In this document: one piece after another, positions 50,630 through 55,869 of the stretch | Numbering within the stretch: position 1 is the first letter of the stretch | How the letters are laid out: every line of letters begins with the position of its first letter | NCBI GenBank assembly: GCA_041624375.1 | Contig: JBFJVD010000002.1 | Span: 1-55,869 of the forward strand | Origin: JBFJVD01 sp041624375 | GTDB lineage: Bacteria; Chloroflexota; Anaerolineae; Anaerolineales; E44-bin32 | Length of the DNA: 55,869 nt | Direction of reading: 5' to 3' | Notes under the pieces: generated by a model | Told to the model about the DNA's origin: nothing | The model's input: only the letters and a program-made list of their open reading frames with translations | The model's database searches: none | Made by a program: the position numbers and the translations under genes

Positions 50630-52168
50630 ATGGTTCAGCAGGACACGATGGAAGAAAAACGCCCACCGGCACTGGAAGTCCGGGATTATCAGCATTTCAT
50701 TCATGGTGAGTGGGTGGATTCGACCTCGGATGCGCGAATCGACCTGCTGAATCCGGCGACCGAAGAGAAGATCGGGACCATCCCGGAAGGTACGAAGGAA
50801 GACGTCGACCGGGCCGTCCAGGCGGCGCAGGAAGCCCACGCCCGCGGTGAGTGGCGCAAGATGGCGGTCGCCGACCGGTCGCGCATTATCCGCCGCGTCG
50901 GTGAAATCATGATGCAGCGCAAAGACGAGATCGCCGTCGCCGAAACCACCGACCAGGGGCGCTCGATCCGCCAGAGCATGGGGATGATGGTCCCGCTGGC
51001 GGCCAACGCCTGGGATTTCTTCGCCAGCGCCCTGATGACCTTCCATGGTGCTGCGGTTCGCCCTGTTCCCTGGGCCTCGGGCTATACGATGTACCAGCCC
51101 ATCGGCGTTGTGGGGGCGATTACGCCTGCCAATGTGCCGCTCGTGCTGGGCAGCGAGAAGCTGGCCCCGGCGCTTTCCGCCGGCAACTGCGTGGTCTTCA
51201 AGCCGCCGCCGGAGTGCCCGGTGTCTTCGGTGAAGATGGTGGAGTGCATCATCGAAGCCGGCGTCCCGGAAGGGGTCATCAACCTGGTCCTCGGCGACGG
51301 CCCGACGGTGGGTCAGGCGATGGGTGAGCATCCCGGGATCCAGATGATCGCCTTCACCGGCTCGACTAAGGTCGGCAAGCTGCTCATGCAGCAGGGTTCC
51401 GTGAATGTGAAGCGGCTGCTGCTCGAACTGGGCGGCAAGGCACCACAGGTCGTATTCGCCGATGCAGACCTCGACGGGGCCGTCGAAGGCGCGATGTGGG
51501 GTGCATATCTGAACGGCGGCCAGATCTGCATGGCCACCACCCGGATTCTGGTCCAGGACCCGGCTTATGAGGAATTCATCGACAAGTTTGTTGCCAAATC
51601 GCAGAAGCTCCGGCTGGGACCGGGTCTGAATCCTGAGAACGATCTTGGGCCGATGGTGAGCACCCGAATCCGCGACCGGGTCGAAGGCTACATCCAGGAA
51701 GGGATCGATGGGGGCGCGACGATGCTGACCGGAGGCATCCTTGAACGTGAAGGGCCCTTTGCGAAGGGTTTCTGGGTCCAGCCGACGGTCTTCGCCGACG
51801 CCACCTCCGAGATGAGCATTGTGCGCGATGAGATCTTCGGTCCGGTGCCGGTGATCCAGCGCTTCGTGAACCGTGAAGATGCCATTCGAATGGCGAACGA
51901 CACTCCCTACGGCCTGACCGGTTCGGTGTGGACCAACGATTTGTACACCGCCCTGGACATGGCCGATGCGGTCGAGGCCGGCTACGTCTGGCTCAACGAC
52001 CATCTCATTCGCGCCCCCGGGCTGCCTTTCGGCGGCTGGAAGCAGTCGGGGTTCGGCCGCGAGGCCGCTGCGCAGACGCTGGCGGAGTTCAGCCAGACCA
52101 AATCTGTGTTCTTCGATCGGACGGCGATGAGTTTCAAGCCGCGCTACAAGCTGGTCTATCCCGGCTGA
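50630..52168 (+). CDS. Aldehyde dehydrogenase
   Basis: A 512-residue NAD(P)-dependent aldehyde dehydrogenase. Asn168 in ITPANVP, FTGSTKVGK in the cofactor site, Glu266 in LLELGGKAP and catalytic Cys300 in NGGQICMA are present, with the C-terminal LPFGGWKQSGFGREAA. ITPANVP replaces the PWNYP of the two amine-cluster copies, so it belongs to another subfamily (vanillin/salicylaldehyde or general aldehyde type). ATG 50630 follows AGGAGG by six bases; a GTG five codons earlier is less likely. It may oxidise an aldehyde made by the upstream TPP enzyme. Confidence 0.9.
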   Translation: MVQQDTMEEKRPPALEVRDYQHFIHGEWVDSTSDARIDLLNPATEEKIGTIPEGTKEDVDRAVQAAQEAHARGEWRKMAVADRSRIIRRVGEIMMQRKDEIAVAETTDQGRSIRQSMGMMVPLAANAWDFFASALMTFHGAAVRPVPWASGYTMYQPIGVVGAITPANVPLVLGSEKLAPALSAGNCVVFKPPPECPVSSVKMVECIIEAGVPEGVINLVLGDGPTVGQAMGEHPGIQMIAFTGSTKVGKLLMQQGSVNVKRLLLELGGKAPQVVFADADLDGAVEGAMWGAYLNGGQICMATTRILVQDPAYEEFIDKFVAKSQKLRLGPGLNPENDLGPMVSTRIRDRVEGYIQEGIDGGATMLTGGILEREGPFAKGFWVQPTVFADATSEMSIVRDEIFGPVPVIQRFVNREDAIRMANDTPYGLTGSVWTNDLYTALDMADAVEAGYVWLNDHLIRAPGLPFGGWKQSGFGREAAAQTLAEFSQTKSVFFDRTAMSFKPRYKLVYPG

Positions 52169-52253
52169 GCGAGCCGTGCCGGTTTCGGTGGAGGTAGCGG
52201 CCTGCCGTCAGCAAGATCAGGTGAGAAGGCAGGCCGGGAAACGAGTTTCGCAA

Positions 52254-53009
52254 GTGGACATTGTCAAAGCGCCAACAGCCCTCGACCTCGAGCCGCAAGT
52301 CCTGGTGGTCATACCGGCGTTCAACGAAGAGGGCAGCATCGCCAACGTGGTCCAGCAGGTCCGCAAGGAAGGCCTTGGGATCGTGCTGGTGGTCGATGAC
52401 GGCTCGGAAGATGAGACGGCCCGTGCGGCGGCGCAGGCCGGCGCCCATGTGCTTCGCCTGCCCTACAACCTCGGCATTGGGGGCGCGGTTCAGGCCGGCT
52501 TCAAGTACGCCGTGGACCTGGGCTTCGAGTACGTCGTGCGCCTTGACGGCGACGGGCAGCATCGAGTCGAGGAAGTCCGGCATTTGCTGGCGCCGGTCCG
52601 GCGCGGCGAGGTCGATGTGGCGATCGGTTCGCGCTTCTTGCCGGGCCAGCATACCTACAGTCCGCCGCGGGCCCGCGCCCTGGGCATCCGCTGGTTTGCG
52701 CGCTTGGTCAGCTGGTTCGTGCGCCAGCCGACCTACGATCCCACCTCGGGGATGCAGGCCTTGAATCGACGGGCGACCAAGGTGCTGGCCGAAAACTACC
52801 CGCAGGACTACCCGGAGGTGGAAGCGCGCGTCCTGCTGGGGAAAGCAAAACTGCGTGTACAAGAAGTCAGGGTGATGATGGAACCGCGGCGGACAGGGGC
52901 GTCGTCGATCACCTACCTGCGCTCCATCTACTATGCGTTCAAAGTCACCCTGGCGACCTTTTTGGCAGCCCTGCGAGAGCCGCCACGACGGCGGAACGGG
53001 AGGACCTAA
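52254..53009 (+). CDS. Family 2 glycosyltransferase (DPM1/GtrB-like)
   Basis: A GT-A fold transferase of about 251 residues. VLVVIPAFNEEGSIANVV opens the nucleotide-binding domain, VVDDGSEDET gives the first Asp pair, and RLDGDGQH is the DxD metal motif. It ends without the TM anchors of full GtrB, and TM functions may come from the next protein. Members transfer a sugar to polyprenyl phosphate or to a cell-surface glycan. The frame is open to GTG 52176; no start has a good Shine-Dalgarno and I chose GTG 52254 on family length. Its TAA overlaps the ATG of the next gene. Confidence 0.87.
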   Translation: MDIVKAPTALDLEPQVLVVIPAFNEEGSIANVVQQVRKEGLGIVLVVDDGSEDETARAAAQAGAHVLRLPYNLGIGGAVQAGFKYAVDLGFEYVVRLDGDGQHRVEEVRHLLAPVRRGEVDVAIGSRFLPGQHTYSPPRARALGIRWFARLVSWFVRQPTYDPTSGMQALNRRATKVLAENYPQDYPEVEARVLLGKAKLRVQEVRVMMEPRRTGASSITYLRSIYYAFKVTLATFLAALREPPRRRNGRT

Positions 53010-53956
53010 TGCAGCTTCGACTTCAAATCCTGGTCCTGTTGGCGAGCATCGGGCTGATCCTGCTCGTGCTCGAGCTCATTCGCCGCGGACGCCTGCGCGA
53101 GGAGTACTCGCTGATTTGGCTGCTCGGTGGCGTAATCATCTTCATCATGGCGCTTTTCCGTGGCTCGCTCCAGCTGTTGGCCGGGCTGGTGCAGATCGAA
53201 TACGGCCCTTCGCTCATCTTCATGGTCGGGATTGTTCTGCTGGCCGTGATTCAGCTGTTCCAGACGGTCACTATTTCCAGGCTTACTTCGCACAACCGGG
53301 ATCTGGCGCAGAAGCTGGCGATCCTCGAGTTGCGGCAGCGCAATCTGATGGGTGAGGTGGCGCCGCAGATGATGGCGGCGCTCTCCCGCCTTTCGCAGGA
53401 GCGGCTGCTCGCACTCGGACAGGGGCTGCAAGAGGCGATCGACGTGCACGGCTTTCTGCGCCACGCGCTGCAGCTATCGCTCGCGAGCCTCGGCGCCTCG
53501 AGTGGCAGCATCTTGATCCTGGATGAGAACGGCAATCCGATCGAGGGCGCACTTGCGTACGGCGATGAGGAGCCATCTTACGAAGACCACAAACTGGAAG
53601 ACACCGTTGTCCAAGGGCTGGCCGGCTGGGTGGTCCGCAATCGGCAGCCGGCGCTGGTGATCAGCACGCGGGACGATTCTCGCTGGCTGAAGCGGCCGTG
53701 GGACGATACCAACGGCAGCTCGCGATCGGCGATGAGCGTTCCGCTGCTCGCGGGCGACAAAGTGCTCGGTGTGCTCACGCTTTCGCACCCGCAGGCAAGG
53801 CGCTTCTCTGAAAACGATCTGGCGCTGCTGATGGCGATCGCCACCGTTGTGTCGCTGCAGGGTGGAAAGGTGCTGCGCCCGTCATCCGAGCCGGCTGAGG
53901 ATCTGGAATTGGCGGTCGACGAGGAAGTTCGGGATCTATCGACAACGCAGGGTTAG
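53009..53956 (+). CDS. DUF2304-like membrane domain fused to a GAF domain
   Basis: A 315-residue protein. Residues 1-110 have three TM helices (about 5-23, 35-55, 65-88) and the REEYSLIWLLGGV segment typical of DUF2304 proteins, ending in a coiled-coil-like stretch (LTSHNRDLAQKLAILELRQ). The linker (about 110-145) leads to a GAF domain (about 146-290) with GSILILDENGNPI, LAGWVVRNRQPALVIS and SAMSVPLLAGDKVLGVLTL. DUF2304 proteins are usually about 110-130 residues and sit beside GT2 transferases, as here (TAATG overlap). The GAF addition suggests ligand control of surface glycosylation, an inference. Confidence 0.78.
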   Translation: MQLRLQILVLLASIGLILLVLELIRRGRLREEYSLIWLLGGVIIFIMALFRGSLQLLAGLVQIEYGPSLIFMVGIVLLAVIQLFQTVTISRLTSHNRDLAQKLAILELRQRNLMGEVAPQMMAALSRLSQERLLALGQGLQEAIDVHGFLRHALQLSLASLGASSGSILILDENGNPIEGALAYGDEEPSYEDHKLEDTVVQGLAGWVVRNRQPALVISTRDDSRWLKRPWDDTNGSSRSAMSVPLLAGDKVLGVLTLSHPQARRFSENDLALLMAIATVVSLQGGKVLRPSSEPAEDLELAVDEEVRDLSTTQG

Positions 53957-54054
53957 CTGCCGGTGGTGCGGCGGCGTTTCCGCGTCGGGCGGGCACTCGC
54001 CGGTGGGCGCCGCAGAAGCAAGCCGGATATCAAAGGTAGCGTAAAGAGGGTGTT

Positions 54055-55743
54055 ATGGGTTTGGAGAAGCACTATAAGGTACTGGTCATTGGCCTCGATG
54101 GGGCCACCTACGACCTGATCAAACCATGGGCTGAGCAGGGCAAGCTGCCGACGATCCAGCGGCTGCTCAAGGAAGGGGCAGCGGGCGAATTGGAGAGCAC
54201 GGTCCCGCCTATGACGGCTCCCGCCTGGACCTCCTTCATGACCGGCATGAACCCGGGCAAGCACGGCCTGTACGATTGGATCTACCGGCACCGTCACAGC
54301 TATGACGTTTCGCCGGTCACGGCGGAGCATTGCCAGGAGCCGCCGCTCTGGCGCATCCTGAGTCATGCGGATCGGCGTGTGTGTTTGATCAATATCCCCA
54401 TGACTTTTCCGCCACAGCCGGTCAACGGTTTGCTGATTTCCGGTATGCCAGCCCCGTCCAAGAAGGTGACCATCACCTTCCCATCGAATCTGCTGAGCCA
54501 GCTGGAAGCGGAGCTCGGGGAGTATTTGCTGTACCCGGATCCGGGTCAGGCATACTCCGACTCGGGGGTGGATGAGTTCATCGACCGGCTCTATCGCACC
54601 ACCGAGATGCGCTTGAAAGTCCTCCACCACCTCCGCGCTCGTGAAGACTGGGATTTCTGCATGCTGGTCTTCAACGGTACGGATACCGTGCAGCATGCGA
54701 TGTGGAAATATATGGACTCCCAGCACCCGCTGCATGATCCGGCCAAAGCAGAGAAGTATGGCGACGCCATCCTGGCGTACTTCCAGTACGTCGATCGGGC
54801 GCTCGGCGAGATTGCCGATTCGCTCGACGAGCAGACCGTGCTGATGCTGATGTCGGACCACGGCTTTGGTCCGTTCCACAAGTTCATCCATGTCAACAAC
54901 TGGCTGCGTCAGGAGGGTTTCCTGAAGATCCGCCGCCGCCCCTGGTCGATGTTCAAGGCTGGGCTCTTCCGGCTTGGTTTTGCGCCGATGGCGATCTACA
55001 ACTTCCTCATGCGCTTCGGCTTTGGCAGGCTCAAGCGCGAAGTGGTCCGCGGTCAGGGACAAGGACTGCTGAAGACACTGTTCCTTTCCTTCGGCGATGT
55101 GGACTGGCCGCGCACGCAGGCTTATTCCCTCGGGAACGTCGGTCAGATCCGGATCAATGTGCGCGGGCGCGAGCCTCAGGGACGAGTCGAGCCCGGCGAG
55201 ACCTACGAGGCGGTTCGGGAAGAGATCATCGCCCGGCTCAAAGAGCTGCGCGACCCGCAGACCGGCGAAGCGGTCGTGCAGGAAATCTACCGGCGGGAGG
55301 AAATCTACAGCGGCAAGAATCTGGAAGAAGCCTCCGACATCGTCTTCATCCCGACGCGCATGGAGTACTTCGGCTTTGGCGAATACGAGTTCGGCTCCAA
55401 CCAGGTGATCGAACAGATGCGCCGTGGGATCTCCGGGACGCATCGCCCGAATGGGATGTTCCTGCTGTGGGGGCCGCCGGTCAAAAAAGGGACTTGGCAC
55501 GATAACGCGCAGATCATCGACCTTGCACCCACGATCCTGCACCTGCTCGGTGAGTCGGTCCCGTCCAATATGGACGGCAGTGTGCTTGAAGCGGCGTTTG
55601 CTGCGGATCTGGGGCCGGTGCGCGTCATCGACACGGAAGAGCAGACGCGCGCGGACGAGGCGGATGGGACGGGCGAAGGACTCTCCAGCGAAGAAAAGGA
55701 GATCATCGTCAAACGCCTGCGCGATATGGGGTACGTCGGCTGA
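54055..55743 (+). CDS. Alkaline-phosphatase-superfamily phosphodiesterase (copy 2)
   Basis: A 562-residue type I phosphodiesterase-like enzyme. VLVIGLDGATYDLI carries the first metal Asp, PPMTAPAWTSFMTGMNPGKHG includes the nucleophile region, and VFNGTDTVQHAMWKYMD and MLMSDHGFGPFHK supply metal ligands. A late GTHRPNGMFLLWGP with its His completes the site. It resembles the 477-residue copy at 40946 but has about 80 more residues, mostly in the region 290-350. AGAGGG precedes ATG. It follows the GT2 and DUF2304-GAF genes and may cleave a phosphodiester in envelope glycans; the substrate is unknown. Confidence 0.87.
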   Translation: MGLEKHYKVLVIGLDGATYDLIKPWAEQGKLPTIQRLLKEGAAGELESTVPPMTAPAWTSFMTGMNPGKHGLYDWIYRHRHSYDVSPVTAEHCQEPPLWRILSHADRRVCLINIPMTFPPQPVNGLLISGMPAPSKKVTITFPSNLLSQLEAELGEYLLYPDPGQAYSDSGVDEFIDRLYRTTEMRLKVLHHLRAREDWDFCMLVFNGTDTVQHAMWKYMDSQHPLHDPAKAEKYGDAILAYFQYVDRALGEIADSLDEQTVLMLMSDHGFGPFHKFIHVNNWLRQEGFLKIRRRPWSMFKAGLFRLGFAPMAIYNFLMRFGFGRLKREVVRGQGQGLLKTLFLSFGDVDWPRTQAYSLGNVGQIRINVRGREPQGRVEPGETYEAVREEIIARLKELRDPQTGEAVVQEIYRREEIYSGKNLEEASDIVFIPTRMEYFGFGEYEFGSNQVIEQMRRGISGTHRPNGMFLLWGPPVKKGTWHDNAQIIDLAPTILHLLGESVPSNMDGSVLEAAFAADLGPVRVIDTEEQTRADEADGTGEGLSSEEKEIIVKRLRDMGYVG

Positions 55744-55869
55744 GGTTAGGTTGCCTGCTGCACCTCGCCGTCAGGAACAGGATGCGAAGCTTGACATCCA
55801 ACGTTTTCTTACCGGTCCATGTGAAGGGCGGTTCCGCTGGTGGGCGCGCCGGCAAGCTGGGGGTTGAAC
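55744..55869. other. 3' edge without a recognised gene
   Basis: The last 126 bases hold no convincing start, motif or hairpin that I can support. Confidence 0.4.

Overview
This window comes from a GC-rich bacterial chromosome. Its style fits Chloroflexota (Anaerolineae or relatives): many lipoproteins with an L-[AS]-A-C lipobox followed by a Pro/Thr linker, a short threonine synthase next to homoserine kinase, and dense operons with ATGA overlaps. I assign that phylum from gene style only, not from a marker gene. I saw no rRNA, tRNA, CRISPR array, insertion sequence or phage gene.

Left part (1-15,400): a 5'-truncated mutY; a beta-propeller lipoprotein; an FtsH-like membrane AAA+ metalloprotease with unusual insertions; thrC-thrB; a YcaQ-type DNA glycosylase; a short-chain dehydrogenase; an R2-like ligand-binding oxidase with all metal and crosslink residues; a class I aminotransferase; a small lipoprotein; and an ECF sigma/anti-sigma pair followed by a FixH/YtkA-like protein, a cytochrome c and a secreted anchored protein.

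The most interesting locus is 15,383-22,815, minus strand. In transcription order it has a 55-codon gene with a strong Shine-Dalgarno and a peptide ending in Trp-Trp-Trp-Gly-Arg; a polyprenyl-synthetase-like protein with a DDxxDxD motif; and a 1220-residue hybrid histidine kinase with an N-terminal TM, a PDZ-like extracytoplasmic segment and about nine further TM helices. An MFS transporter and a P1-family peptidase follow. The order and features recall the Bacillus ComQ-ComX-ComP prenylated-pheromone system. Here the kinase is a HisKA/receiver hybrid and no ComA-like regulator is adjacent. This is inference from sequence features, not from a search.

Middle part (23,112-40,754): an amine or amino-acid catabolic region. 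It has two saccharopine/lysine-dehydrogenase-like proteins, two aldehyde dehydrogenases, two class III aminotransferases, an ornithine-cyclodeaminase-family protein, a complete PotABCD polyamine-type ABC transporter and an Lrp/AsnC regulator with two direct repeats before its start. A YwiC-like membrane protein, a cupin, an M24 peptidase and a FAD-dependent oxidoreductase lie beside it. Together they suggest import of an amine and its conversion through transamination, dehydrogenation and aldehyde oxidation.

Right part (40,946-55,869): an alkaline-phosphatase-superfamily phosphodiesterase with a lipoprotein; a 776-bp stretch without a recognised gene; then a plus-strand cluster of a PaaK-like CoA ligase, an SsuB-type ATPase, an SsuC-type permease fused to a GNAT acetyltransferase domain, a TPP-dependent enzyme, an NMT1/SsuA-type binding lipoprotein and an aldehyde dehydrogenase. 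The window closes with a GT2 glycosyltransferase, a DUF2304-like/GAF fusion and a second phosphodiesterase.
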